Assembly (NCBI RefSeq): GCF_000622385.1 | Contig: NZ_JASD01000008.1 | Location: 248,001-312,000 of the forward strand | Source: Sulfitobacter noctilucicola | GTDB lineage: Bacteria > Pseudomonadota > Alphaproteobacteria > Rhodobacterales > Rhodobacteraceae | Reading direction: 5' to 3' | DNA: 64,000 nt | In this document: positions 26,171 through 35,100 of the stretch, in pieces | Position numbering within the stretch: position 1 is the stretch's first letter | Layout of the letters: every line of letters starts with the position of its first letter | The notes under the pieces: model-generated | What the model was told of the DNA's origin: nothing | Databases searched by the model: none | Seen by the model: only the letters and a program-made list of their open reading frames with translations | Translations under genes and position numbers: made by a program

Positions 26171-27121
26171 CTAAATCAGCACAACAACCAGATAGCTGAC
26201 ATATAGGACGCTCAGCACGATTCCCCAGAACCGCGTGATATCCATCTTGAGATATACGAACGGGAACAACATGAGCGACGCGCCCAGCATAACCCAAAGA
26301 TCAAACCGCAAAAATTCAGGATCGACCCTGATCGGGCCGACAAGACTTGCGATACCGATGATGGCCAGCAGATTGAACAGGTTCGACCCGATCACGTTGC
26401 CCAGTGCCACATCCGCCTGTCGCCGCAGCGCGGCCATAACTGTTGTGGCAAGCTCCGGCAAAGACGTGCCAATCGCCACCAGCGTTAACCCGATCACCGT
26501 ATCACTGACACCGTAGGCTTGCGCAATGATGGTCGCGTTATCAACCAGCAAACCAGCACCTACAGGCAATCCGATAAGGCCCAGTACAAGGAATGTCGCG
26601 ATCTGCCATGTGGGCATATCGGGGTCTGCCCCTTCGGGTTCTTCGGTGTCTGTAACCTCACACGCCTTGCGGTGTGCACGTGCATCGCGGAACGCATCCC
26701 CAAGCACGTAGGCCAATCCACCCAGCAGCACCAACCCTGCGATCCAGTCGATCACACCGCGGAAGGCAAGCGCGATAAACAATACTGACGCCGCAATCAT
26801 AAAGTTGAAGGTCTTGCGCGTGTTACATTCCGATGTGTGCATCGTGGCAAGTAGCGCGGGAATACCCAGAACAAGCAGGATGTTGGCCGTGTTGGACCCT
26901 ACGACGTTGCCCAGCGCCAAACCCGGCACCCCGTCAAGGATCGCCTTTACGGAAATCAAAAGCTCCGGCGCGGATGTTCCGAAAGCCACGATTGTCAGGC
27001 TGACAATCAACGCAGGTACACCCAGTCGCAGCGAAAGGTTAACCGCTCCTTTGACCAGCGCATCCCCGCCCAACAGCAAAATCACAAGCCCGAGGCCTGA
27101 AAGTAACCACGGCATGATCAT
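26171..27121 (-). CDS. Calcium/sodium antiporter (CaCA family)
   Basis: A 316-residue inner-membrane exchanger of the YrbG type. The two alpha repeats that form the ion-binding core are clear: IVAFGTSAPELLIS near residue 45 and LVAIGTSLPELATT near residue 210, each with G-T-S-x-P-E. About ten hydrophobic helices are separated by an acidic central loop (TDTEEPEGADPD). The ATG at 27121 shares a base with the stop of the small zinc-ribbon gene upstream (TGATG), which fixes the start; the TTG at 27124 is less likely. Confidence 0.92.
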   Translation of the reverse strand: MIMPWLLSGLGLVILLLGGDALVKGAVNLSLRLGVPALIVSLTIVAFGTSAPELLISVKAILDGVPGLALGNVVGSNTANILLVLGIPALLATMHTSECNTRKTFNFMIAASVLFIALAFRGVIDWIAGLVLLGGLAYVLGDAFRDARAHRKACEVTDTEEPEGADPDMPTWQIATFLVLGLIGLPVGAGLLVDNATIIAQAYGVSDTVIGLTLVAIGTSLPELATTVMAALRRQADVALGNVIGSNLFNLLAIIGIASLVGPIRVDPEFLRFDLWVMLGASLMLFPFVYLKMDITRFWGIVLSVLYVSYLVVVLI

Positions 27122-27285
27122 CAAAGGTTACTCCCACAGGCACAGCGCCCTTTTCCGATACGGTAACGTCCGCATCCCTTACATTTAGTCTGCGTCAGTC
27201 GTTTGGACCCAAGCCAGTGCATTTTGCCGAACCAGGCAAGCAGACCCATAAAGACCAGAAACAGAAGAACAATCTTGGCAACCAT
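27121..27285 (-). CDS. Small membrane-anchored zinc-ribbon protein (54 residues)
   Basis: An ORF of 55 codons from ATG 27285 to the TGA at 27121-27123. The product has an N-terminal helix (IVLLFLVFMGLLAWFG), then basic residues and a C-terminal cysteine cluster C-K-G-C-G-R...G-R-C-A-C that could bind zinc. It starts 3 bases after the S49 peptidase stop and its stop overlaps the antiporter ATG, so it is packed between two coupled genes. The function is unknown; the cysteine pattern and the packing are the evidence that it is real. Confidence 0.75.
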   Translation of the reverse strand: MVAKIVLLFLVFMGLLAWFGKMHWLGSKRLTQTKCKGCGRYRIGKGRCACGSNL

Positions 27286-27288
27286 GGA

Positions 27289-28086
27289 TCAGAGACCAAA
27301 CCGCGCAAAGGCTGCGCGTTCTTCGATGCCCTGAACCGCATCGCTGGCCATCTTTGCGCCAAACCGCGACAGCAGCCCGCGCTTTACGCCATAATTGCGG
27401 AACCTTACCTTATCGCCAAAGAGGTCCTTCATCTTGGGTTGCAAATGGCCGATGCCATCAATCAACCCCAACTCGGCCGCACGTGCACCAAGCCAGATTT
27501 CGCCCGTAAACAGATCTTTGTCCTGCGGAAGCTTACCAGCCCGGCGCGTGGTGATGTGTTCTTTGAAATTCACATGAATATCTTCAAGCAACGCCTTCAA
27601 CCGCGCGACATCTTCCGGGTTCTCGGGGCGGAAAGGGTCAAGCATGCTTTTGGACTGGCCAGCCGTATAGACACGGCGCTCAATTCCATAGTTGCGGATG
27701 AACTCGTCCAATCCAAAAGACGCAGAGATAACGCCGATGGAACCTACGACCGATGATGGGTCAGCATAAATTTCGTCCGCTGCCGCAGCCAGCCAGTAGC
27801 CACCCGATGCCGCAACGTCTTCGACGAAAGCGTATACCGGAACGTTCTTCTCTTCCGCCAACCTGCGAATACGTGCGCCGATCAGCGAGGATTGCACTGG
27901 GCTGCCACCGGGCGAATTAATCACCAGCGCGACCGCACTCGGCTTGCCCTTTGAGAACGCGCGCTCAAAAACCGGAGCGAGCGTCGCATCATTCAATGCG
28001 CCGCGCCCCGACCCTGCAATCATGCCCGCAAGGCGGACAACTGCAACGGTAGGATCAGATTTCAGGAAAGGTAGCCAGTTCTTCAT
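27289..28086 (-). CDS. sppA: S49 family peptidase (SppA-like)
   Basis: A 265-residue serine protease of the signal peptide peptidase A / SohB family, acting at the inner membrane on cleaved signal peptides or membrane proteins. The catalytic serine is S94 in DVAASGGYWLA and the general-base lysine is K146 in TAGQSKSMLDPF, giving the family's Ser-Lys dyad. INSPGGSP supplies the oxyanion region. The length is that of the short single-domain forms; no obvious N-terminal membrane helix is present. Confidence 0.92.
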   Translation of the reverse strand: MKNWLPFLKSDPTVAVVRLAGMIAGSGRGALNDATLAPVFERAFSKGKPSAVALVINSPGGSPVQSSLIGARIRRLAEEKNVPVYAFVEDVAASGGYWLAAAADEIYADPSSVVGSIGVISASFGLDEFIRNYGIERRVYTAGQSKSMLDPFRPENPEDVARLKALLEDIHVNFKEHITTRRAGKLPQDKDLFTGEIWLGARAAELGLIDGIGHLQPKMKDLFGDKVRFRNYGVKRGLLSRFGAKMASDAVQGIEERAAFARFGL

Positions 28087-28136
28087 GTATCCTCATGTAG
28101 AGTGTGAGTTCTGTTCAGACAAGGCAGCCTCCCGCT

Positions 28137-28898
28137 TTATTGCCTGATGCGCCAGCCTGTGCGGAATATCCACCAGATGACGCCAAGGCACAGCGTGGTG
28201 AACAGCCCGATTGCCACAAGGCTGGTAACAATCGGCACATCCGCCGTATCAAAAAACGCCCAGCGAAAGCCCGAGATCAGATAGACAACCGGATTGAACA
28301 TCGAAATCGTCTGCCAGACAGGCGGCAGCATAGCGATGGAATAGAACGACCCGCCCAGAAACACCAAAGGCGTCACAATCAGCAGCGGCACAATCTGTAA
28401 CTGTTCAAAGTTTCCCGCCCAAATGCCGAGGATAAATCCAAACAGGGCAAAGCTGACCGATGTAAGAACCAGAAACGCCACCATCGCCAACGGGTGCGCA
28501 ATACTGAAATCGACAAAGAAAAACGCCGTAATCAGGATAATAAATCCGATTATCAACGCCTTAAGGGCTGCGGCACCGACATAACCCAGCACAATTTCAA
28601 GGAAACTGATCGGTGCTGCGAGCAGTTCAAAGAACGTCCCGATGAACTTCGGGAAATAGATACCAAAGGATGCGTTCGAGATCGATTGCGTGATAACCGT
28701 CAGCATAATCAGCCCTGGCACAATGAACGCACCATAGCTGACGCCTTCGACTTCCTGAATGCGGCTGCCGATGGCGGCACCAAACACAACAAAGTAAAGC
28801 GACGTCGATATCACGGGGGCCAGAAAGCTCTGCGCGATTGTGCGGAAAAAGCGGGCCATCTCGAACCTGAAGATGGAGATTACAGCCATCCAGTTCAT
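28137..28898 (-). CDS. ABC-2 type transporter permease
   Basis: A 253-residue permease with six hydrophobic helices and the ABC-2 layout of YadH/NodJ-type exporters ([63 protein letters not shown]). The GTG/ATG start region overlaps the ATPase stop by 4 bases (start 28898, stop 28895). It forms an exporter with the ATPase; the substrate is unknown. Confidence 0.92.
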   Translation of the reverse strand: MNWMAVISIFRFEMARFFRTIAQSFLAPVISTSLYFVVFGAAIGSRIQEVEGVSYGAFIVPGLIMLTVITQSISNASFGIYFPKFIGTFFELLAAPISFLEIVLGYVGAAALKALIIGFIILITAFFFVDFSIAHPLAMVAFLVLTSVSFALFGFILGIWAGNFEQLQIVPLLIVTPLVFLGGSFYSIAMLPPVWQTISMFNPVVYLISGFRWAFFDTADVPIVTSLVAIGLFTTLCLGVIWWIFRTGWRIRQ

Positions 28899-29848
28899 GC
28901 TGCATCCTCCGCGCCTGAGGTCTCGTCGCCTTCATGTACAAGATTCACGAATATCTCTTCGAGGCTGGATTGCCGTGTCACCAGATCACGCAACGTCAGC
29001 CCCGCCTTGGCCACATTAGCCAGCAGTTTTGTGATGCCTGTGCGTTCCGCCCTCGTGTCGTAGGTGTAGATCAAGGCAGTGCCGTCATCCGACAGGCGCA
29101 GCGTATCCGATCGCAGGCTTTCCGGCACTTCGCTCAAGGTTTGCGTCAACTGCACCTCAAGCTCCTTCTGGCCCATCCGCGCCATAAGCGTGTCTTTGTC
29201 CTCCACCAGCATCAGTTCGCCCTTGGCAATCACCCCGACACGGTCTGCAATCGCCTCGGCTTCTTCAATGTAGTGGGTTGTCAGAATAATCGTCACGCCG
29301 TCCGCCTTCAGGTTTGCGACGACGTCCCACATGTCCTTGCGCAGCTCGACATCCACACCAGCCGTCGGCTCATCCAGAAACAGGACACGCGGATCATGCG
29401 CCAGCGCTTTGGCGATCAACACACGGCGCTTCATGCCGCCTGACAGCTCTCTGATCTGGTTGTCCTTTTTGTCCCACAGCGACAGCTGCCTCAGAACATG
29501 TTCGATCGCCGCATCATCAGACGGCTTGCCAAACAAGCCACGTGAAAACCGGACCGAATTGATGACCTTCTCAAACGGTTCAAGATTTATCTCCTGCGGG
29601 ACCAGACCGATCATCGAGCGGGCCGCACGATAGTCACTCAGAATATCGTGGCCACCAACCGTCACTGACCCTGACGTCGCTGTTGTGATACCACAGACCG
29701 TTGAAATCAGGGTGGTTTTTCCAGCACCATTTGGTCCGAGCAAGGCTAGGATCTCACCCTCTCGAATGTTCAGGCTCACGCCCTTGAGCGCTTCGAACCC
29801 TCCTTTGTAGGATTTCTTAAGGTTCGTAATCTCGACGATATTTGACAT
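28895..29848 (-). CDS. ABC transporter ATP-binding protein (YadG/DrrA-like)
   Basis: A 317-residue ATPase. Walker [10 protein letters not shown] is near residue 40, followed by Q-loop GLVPQEINL, signature [17 protein letters not shown], Walker [13 protein letters not shown] and switch histidine T-T-H-Y. A C-terminal extension after residue 220 is typical for DrrA/YadG-type exporters. The frame is open to 30109, but the N-terminus [17 protein letters not shown] starts at 29848, with AAGGA upstream. Confidence 0.93.
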   Translation of the reverse strand: MSNIVEITNLKKSYKGGFEALKGVSLNIREGEILALLGPNGAGKTTLISTVCGITTATSGSVTVGGHDILSDYRAARSMIGLVPQEINLEPFEKVINSVRFSRGLFGKPSDDAAIEHVLRQLSLWDKKDNQIRELSGGMKRRVLIAKALAHDPRVLFLDEPTAGVDVELRKDMWDVVANLKADGVTIILTTHYIEEAEAIADRVGVIAKGELMLVEDKDTLMARMGQKELEVQLTQTLSEVPESLRSDTLRLSDDGTALIYTYDTRAERTGITKLLANVAKAGLTLRDLVTRQSSLEEIFVNLVHEGDETSGAEDAA

Positions 29849-29906
29849 GACGGGGTCCTTCCTGTCGCGGAACGTAGTTTGATTACCCGACAGGCAACAG
29901 ACCCGA

Positions 29907-30428
29907 TCAGGCCTTTGAGCGGCCGAACCAACCTTTTTTCGCTGGCGCGTCTTCGGCGCTCTCGGATTCTGCCGCGATATCCTCGGCAGGCCCTTCCAAA
30001 GCGTCTTGAAGATTCTGGAAGAATTGATCTGCCATCTTTTTGGCAAATCCATCAATGATCCGGCTTCCCAGTTGCGCGAGCTTCCCGCCAACCTTGGCTT
30101 CCACATCATAGCTCAGCTCGGTTCCGCCATCTTTTTCAAGCAGCCGCACTTCGGCACCGCCCTTGGCAAATCCCGCAGCACCACCCTTGCCGGAGCCGTC
30201 GATTTTGAGCGAGGTGTCAGGGACCAGATCAGAGATCGTGACCTCACCTTTAAAGGTCGCCTTTACCGGTCCGACCTTCTGCACAACAGTTGCTTCAAAC
30301 CCGTCCTCGACCGAACCTGTGACCTCCTGCGCGCCTGGCACGCATTGCTTCAACATTTCAGGATCCAGCAAGGCGGCGTAAACCTGTGCGGGGGGCACCG
30401 CAATCTGGCGGGTATCGGACATCTGCAT
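29907..30428 (-). CDS. CoxG-like SRPBCC family protein
   Basis: A 173-residue START/SRPBCC-fold protein of the carbon monoxide dehydrogenase subunit G (CoxG) family. Seen are [25 protein letters not shown], the [13 protein letters not shown] loop and a helix ([18 protein letters not shown]). A charged alanine-rich tail ends in basic residues ([10 protein letters not shown]). CoxG proteins are membrane-associated and linked to molybdenum hydroxylases, but no cox genes are near. AAGGAG lies 8 bases before the ATG at 30428. Confidence 0.87.
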   Translation of the reverse strand: MQMSDTRQIAVPPAQVYAALLDPEMLKQCVPGAQEVTGSVEDGFEATVVQKVGPVKATFKGEVTISDLVPDTSLKIDGSGKGGAAGFAKGGAEVRLLEKDGGTELSYDVEAKVGGKLAQLGSRIIDGFAKKMADQFFQNLQDALEGPAEDIAAESESAEDAPAKKGWFGRSKA

Positions 30429-30512
30429 GAGGTCTACTCCTTGTTTGACATTTCGCCGCCTAGTTAACGCGGCATTTGAGGGCGCGGCAAGAGGTCGCGC
30501 TCAAGTCGGCAT

Positions 30513-31475
30513 TCAGGACACCTGCACAACAACCTTGCCGGTCGCCTGTCGCGACCGCAGCAGGTCCAGCGCTTCGTTCGCCTGCTCCAGCGGCAAAACG
30601 TTGCTGACATGCGGTTTGATCTTGCCTGCAACGTACCATTCAATAAGCGTCTTGAAGCTGTCGGTCAGCACAGCGGGGTTCAACCGCGCATACGCTCCCC
30701 AGTAAAACCCCATGACCGTAAGGTTCTTGACCAGCAGAATGTTCGCCGGAATTTGCGGCACATCACCGGAGGCAAAGCCAAGCGGCAGCAGCCGTGCTTC
30801 GGGATTGCACGCTCGCATAGCTGCCTTGAACTGGTCACCGCCAACCGGATCATAAACGACGTCGGCGCCGCCAAGTGCTTTCACGATCTCACGGATGTCA
30901 TCGGTCTCTGAATCGATCAGATGATCCGCACCCAGAGTACGGCAGATCTCAAGCTTTTCCTTGCCACGCGCGCATGCGATCACTTCGGCCCCCATAACTT
31001 TGCCCAGCTCTACTGCCGTCAGCCCCACACCGCCCGACGCACCCAGCACCAGCAACCGCTCACCCGCCTGCATCTTGGCCTTGTAGTCCAAGGCCACGTG
31101 ACTGGTACCGTACGTGATTAGAAACGCCGCGGCATCTACTGCAGACATCTCATCGGGGATAGGTACACAGACCTCCGCAGGCATCACCGCATATTCAGCA
31201 AGCCCGCCATGACCCACATAGGCCGCAACCCGTTGGCCGACCTCCAGATGCGTCACCCCATCGCCTAGCCCTTCAATTGTTCCAGCCAGTTCCATGCCCA
31301 CCGTGAACGGCAGCGCAGGTTTTTCCTGATAGGTCCCTTTAATCATCAGGGTATCGCCGAAATTCATGCCGCACGTGTCGATCTGCACCAGCACCTCGCC
31401 CTCGGACGGAACCGGCAATTCTACATTCTGCAGGGTCAGCGGGCTGTCATAAGCGGTGACTTGCATGGCACGCAT
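30513..31475 (-). CDS. NADPH:quinone oxidoreductase family protein (MDR superfamily)
   Basis: A 320-residue zinc-independent medium-chain reductase of the QOR class, reducing quinones or enones with NADPH. Seen are the GMELAGTIEGLGDGV segment near residue 62 and the nucleotide motif LGASGGVGLTAVELGKVMGAEVIA near residue 148. The structural-zinc cysteine cluster is absent. The start is ATG 31475, preceded by AAGGAG with 8-base spacing; the open frame extends to 31535. Confidence 0.9.
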   Translation of the reverse strand: MRAMQVTAYDSPLTLQNVELPVPSEGEVLVQIDTCGMNFGDTLMIKGTYQEKPALPFTVGMELAGTIEGLGDGVTHLEVGQRVAAYVGHGGLAEYAVMPAEVCVPIPDEMSAVDAAAFLITYGTSHVALDYKAKMQAGERLLVLGASGGVGLTAVELGKVMGAEVIACARGKEKLEICRTLGADHLIDSETDDIREIVKALGGADVVYDPVGGDQFKAAMRACNPEARLLPLGFASGDVPQIPANILLVKNLTVMGFYWGAYARLNPAVLTDSFKTLIEWYVAGKIKPHVSNVLPLEQANEALDLLRSRQATGKVVVQVS

Positions 31476-31543
31476 CGGGGCAATCTCCTTTGTCCGTTCA
31501 GGCCGCAGATGGCCCCAAGCCGCAAGGAATGGCAAGAGCGTCC

Positions 31544-32893
31544 TTAGCGCCTGAACCGCACCTCAACCCGCAGACCGGGTCTGTTATCGTGCAATTCCAG
31601 CCGTGCGTCATGCAGCGTGGCAACAGCTTCAACAAGGCTCAGACCCAAACCATGGCCAGGCGTATTCCGGCTGCGGTCCAGACGGTACAGCCGGTGCAGC
31701 ACCTTGTCCCTTTCATCAGGATCAATCCCTGGTCCGTTATCTGCGACGATCAGCGTGCAGGCACCGCCCGATTGCTCCAACGACACCTTGATCTCGCTCC
31801 CCTGCGGCGTGTGCCTGTGCGCGTTCTCGATCAGGTTTGACAGCATCTGCCCCAGAAGGGCCCGATCACCCTGCACTATCATCTCGTCTGCCGGATGTTC
31901 AAAACTCAAACGGTGGCCGGTCCCGCTGAGGGTCGGCTCGAACATCTCGGTTACCGTACTGCCCAGCGCCACCAGATCGACAGGCGCAAATCGGGCCTTC
32001 GGCGATCCTGCCTCCACCTGTGCCAGTTGCAACAATCCCTCGAAGACGCGGCCCATATCATCCAGTTCGCCTTGCATCTTGTCCGCAAGGATCGCTTCCG
32101 CAGCCTCATCGTCTAACTGTCCGCGCAAATCCTCAAGGTACAGTCCGACACGTTGCAGCGGTGTCTTCAAATCGTGGGCGATGTCCGACGATACCCCCCG
32201 CAATGCCCGCATCTGCCCTTCCTGCGCCCCTGCCATCTGGTTCAGCTTACCACCGATCTGCACAAGGTCCTCAGACCAGCGCGGCCCGATATCGACGCGT
32301 GCGCCCAGATCGCCGCTTGTCATCCGGTCAAGCGCCGCTCCCACCACTTCGACATGACGTTTGGAACGACGGGCAAGGAACAAACCGCCAGACAGCGCGA
32401 TCAATACCGTCGGGATGAGGCTGATCCAAAGGATGTTCAGGAAAACCCCGCGCAGCGCCACAATTTCTGCCCTGCTGCGGGCTATTGTAATAACCCCCCC
32501 ATAAAGCGCGTCAGTCAGCGACAGGTAGTCCCCTTCATAGCCTGTCCGCGCCCCGTCAAGCGATACGATGTGAAATCCTTCATCATCACGCGCAATGGCC
32601 CCATTGCCATAGATACGTCCGGTGGGTGAAATGTAGCTTAGGATCAGCCGGTCGGGATCAGCCTCGCGCGATTCCGCCTCAACCAGCAGCGCAACAGCGC
32701 GGGCTGTGGGGGCAGCGCGAAATCCGGCCAAATCCTGCCGCAAATCTGCGCGGATCGTCTGCTCGAACGAAGATTGTGTCACCGCATAGCTTGCCGCAAG
32801 GCTCAGCAAGCTTACCACAGCAAAGAGCGCCACCAGCAGCATTGCCAGCCGCAGCGGCATTGACCGCCAGAATTGCCGCAAGCGCCCCGTCAC
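31544..32893 (-). CDS. Sensor histidine kinase with HAMP domain
   Basis: A 449-residue inner-membrane kinase. The order is helix 1 (about 15-37), a periplasmic sensor of roughly 115 residues, helix 2 (about 152-172), HAMP, HisKA with phospho-accepting H240 (SSDIAHDLKTPLQ), and the HATPase domain (NLIENAHRHTP, DNGPGID, GHGLGLSLVEA). The start is GTG 32893, which overlaps the regulator stop (GTGA). With the regulator and the divergent protease, it may sense envelope stress; that is inference. Confidence 0.92.
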   Translation of the reverse strand: MTGRLRQFWRSMPLRLAMLLVALFAVVSLLSLAASYAVTQSSFEQTIRADLRQDLAGFRAAPTARAVALLVEAESREADPDRLILSYISPTGRIYGNGAIARDDEGFHIVSLDGARTGYEGDYLSLTDALYGGVITIARSRAEIVALRGVFLNILWISLIPTVLIALSGGLFLARRSKRHVEVVGAALDRMTSGDLGARVDIGPRWSEDLVQIGGKLNQMAGAQEGQMRALRGVSSDIAHDLKTPLQRVGLYLEDLRGQLDDEAAEAILADKMQGELDDMGRVFEGLLQLAQVEAGSPKARFAPVDLVALGSTVTEMFEPTLSGTGHRLSFEHPADEMIVQGDRALLGQMLSNLIENAHRHTPQGSEIKVSLEQSGGACTLIVADNGPGIDPDERDKVLHRLYRLDRSRNTPGHGLGLSLVEAVATLHDARLELHDNRPGLRVEVRFRR

Positions 32894-33561
32894 GCGACGA
32901 TCCGGTATCCGGCACCACGCACCGTTTCGATCAATTCAGTCTCGAACGGTTTATCCACCTTCGCCCGCAAGCGACTGATGTGCGTTTCCACCACGTTCGT
33001 ACCGGGGTCAAAGCCCAGATCCCAGACACTCTCAAGCAGCATGGTCCGCGTCTGGACCCTGCCTTTGCGGCGCAAAAGATGTTCTAGCAACGCAAATTCC
33101 CGTGGCAGCAATTCGATCTCCTGGCCCGCACGCGTTACCTTGCGCGTCAGCAGATCGATTTCCAGATCACCACCACGCAATACTGTTTCCGCCTCCATCG
33201 TTTGCGGACGGCGGGCCAGGGCGGCAATGCGTGCAGACAATTCACCAAAGGCAAAGGGCTTGGCAAGGTAGTCGTCCGCGCCAGCCTGCAATCCCTCAAT
33301 CCGGTCCTCTACATTCCCCAGTGCGGTCAGCAACAGAACCGGCGTAGTATTGCCCGCCCCGCGCAGCGTTTTGAGCACGGTCAGACCGTCCACCTCCGGC
33401 AACATCCGGTCGAGCACGATCACATCGTAACTGCCAGAGGTCGCGGCGATCAGCCCTTCCTTGCCGGTATCTGTCATGTCCACCACATGCCCCTCTTCAC
33501 GCAGACCGCGCGCGATGTAGGATGCCGTGGTGTTGTCGTCTTCGACGATCAAAAGCTTCAT
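32890..33561 (-). CDS. Response regulator, OmpR/PhoB family
   Basis: A 223-residue DNA-binding regulator. The receiver has acidic pair E7/D8, phospho-accepting D51 (VIVLDRMLPEVDGL) and the conserved K in YLAKPFAFGEL. The winged-helix effector shows LLPREFALLEHLLRRKGRVQTR and ETHISRLRAKVDKPF. It is the first gene of the regulator-kinase pair, divergent from a DegP/DegS-like protease. Confidence 0.94.
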   Translation of the reverse strand: MKLLIVEDDNTTASYIARGLREEGHVVDMTDTGKEGLIAATSGSYDVIVLDRMLPEVDGLTVLKTLRGAGNTTPVLLLTALGNVEDRIEGLQAGADDYLAKPFAFGELSARIAALARRPQTMEAETVLRGGDLEIDLLTRKVTRAGQEIELLPREFALLEHLLRRKGRVQTRTMLLESVWDLGFDPGTNVVETHISRLRAKVDKPFETELIETVRGAGYRIVA

Positions 33562-33741
33562 AAGAGTTCGCTGTTACAGTTTAGGGCAACCGGCCCGTTC
33601 CTAGACATATAGCCGCTGCGGCCTTGCGGCAAAACTCTGGACGCCCGGAATGCAGGTTACAAAATTGTATAGGCTCGCGCAGGTGGCTGTTATCCCGCTC
33701 CACCATATGGGCCTCATACCATTCAAAACAACGAGGCTGAT
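33562..33741. promoter_or_regulatory. Divergent control region between the response regulator and the protease gene
   Basis: A 180-base gap between outward-facing genes. GTTACA occurs twice in the same orientation (33573-33578 and 33656-33661). These are candidate half-sites but too short to be convincing. No hairpin stands out. Confidence 0.4.
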
Positions 33742-34839
33742 ATGCACTCCGTACTCACCAAACCCACCCGTACCGCAGCCGCTGCGCTGACAGCGGCACT
33801 TCTGTCGGCAACCACACTGACGGTCGCCCCCACGTCCGCTTTGGCCGTGCCCGCTGGCGGCTATGCCGATCTGGTCGAAGAAGTCTCGCCCGCCGTCGTC
33901 TTTATCGAAGTCACCGGCAAGGCGTCTCCTGCCAGCGATCATGTGCCTCAGAACATCCCGCCACAACTGCGTCGCTTCTTTGACGATCAGGGCCGCAGTG
34001 CACCTGCGCAGGGGCTTGGGTCCGGCTTTATTATTTCCGAAGATGGAAAGATCGTGACTAACCACCACGTTGTGGACGGCGCGGAGAAGGTAAGCGTCAA
34101 GCTCGCCGATGGTCGCCGCTTTGACGCCGAAGTTGTGGGCAGTGACCCGATGACGGATATTGCCGTGCTCAAGGTGACGGCCGATGTTGATCTGCCTACC
34201 GTTTCCTTCGGTCCCTCAACTGACCTGCGTGTGGGTGACGAAGTTGTCGCGGTGGGCAACCCCTTCGGGCTTGGCGGTACCGTCACCTCCGGCATTGTTT
34301 CCGCCCTGTCACGTGATATCAGATCGGGCCCCTTCGATGACTTCATCCAGACCGATGCCGCAATCAACCGCGGCAACTCCGGCGGGCCCCTTTTTGACAA
34401 CGCAGGCAATGTCATCGGCGTGAACACGGCCATCATCTCTCCCGGTGGCGGTTCTGTGGGCATCGGTTTTGCAGTTCCTTCCGATCTTGTGCAGATGATC
34501 GTGGCCGATCTGGCTGATGATGGTCAGGTGGCGCGGGGCTGGCTGGGTGTGAACATACGCCCGATGACCGAAGAGGTCGCAAATGTATTGGGCTATGACA
34601 CCCCGAAAGGGGCGGTGGTCGAAGCGGTAAGCCCAGATAGCCCAGCGGCAAAGGCGGGTCTGAGACGTGGCGACATTATCGTATCCTTCGGTGACACCGA
34701 CGTTGTTGAACTGCGCGACCTGACACGTGCTGTCGCCACGACAACGCCCGAGGCCTCATCCAAGGTAACCGTCTTGCGCAGAGGCGCGGAAGTGACGCTC
34801 GACGTGACTGTAGGTACGCTCAAACCGAATGATGCCTGA
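33742..34839 (+). CDS. Periplasmic trypsin-like serine protease with one PDZ domain (DegP/DegS-like)
   Basis: A 365-residue HtrA-family protease. The signal peptide ends near residue 35 (APTSALA). The catalytic triad is H109 (VTNHHVV), D139 (DPMTDIAVLK) and S213 (RGNSGGPL). One PDZ domain covers about residues 260-355 (GWLGVNIRPMTEEVA; AKAGLRRGDIIVSFGD). With a single PDZ it has DegS-like length, but it has a cleavable signal rather than a clear membrane anchor. It should degrade or sense misfolded periplasmic proteins. Divergent from the two-component pair. Confidence 0.93.
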   Translation: MHSVLTKPTRTAAAALTAALLSATTLTVAPTSALAVPAGGYADLVEEVSPAVVFIEVTGKASPASDHVPQNIPPQLRRFFDDQGRSAPAQGLGSGFIISEDGKIVTNHHVVDGAEKVSVKLADGRRFDAEVVGSDPMTDIAVLKVTADVDLPTVSFGPSTDLRVGDEVVAVGNPFGLGGTVTSGIVSALSRDIRSGPFDDFIQTDAAINRGNSGGPLFDNAGNVIGVNTAIISPGGGSVGIGFAVPSDLVQMIVADLADDGQVARGWLGVNIRPMTEEVANVLGYDTPKGAVVEAVSPDSPAAKAGLRRGDIIVSFGDTDVVELRDLTRAVATTTPEASSKVTVLRRGAEVTLDVTVGTLKPNDA

Positions 34840-34876
34840 TCACGACATGCACGAAATACCATAAAAACCGTTGAAG

Positions 34877-34903
34877 ATGCCCTGCACCCTGTGTGCGGGG
34901 CAT
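34877..34903 (+). terminator. Probable terminator after the HtrA-like protease
   Basis: Arms ATGCCCTGCAC (34877-34887) and GTGCGGGGCAT (34893-34903) pair over 11 positions with one G-T, around a 5-base loop, and are followed by a short T-containing tail. The hairpin lies 38 bases after the protease stop. Confidence 0.6.
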
Positions 34904-35100
34904 TTGCGTCTCCGGTGTGATCACACTGCCGAACTGGGGCTCTGCCGCTACGGAAATTGAACCGTGGCACACCCGAAAAAGGTGCAAACAATCAGCCGGA
35001 ATGCAAAAAACCGACATAAACTTTTCGGTTTCACTTGAGAAACCCTGCCAAGTAAACCAGATATAGCCAACCTATGTCAGGCCCTTGATCAGGAGTTCGC
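34904..35100. other. Region upstream of the mrp operon
   Basis: About 200 bases before the mrpA start, presumed to carry the mrp promoter. CAGGAG at 35090-35095 is the mrpA ribosome-binding site. I see no palindrome or riboswitch-like fold that I would trust. Confidence 0.4.

Noticed and set aside
33601..34068. Minus-strand frame spanning the regulator/protease promoter gap
   Set aside because: Mostly opposite the protease signal peptide and catalytic domain; no ribosome-binding site or family signal.
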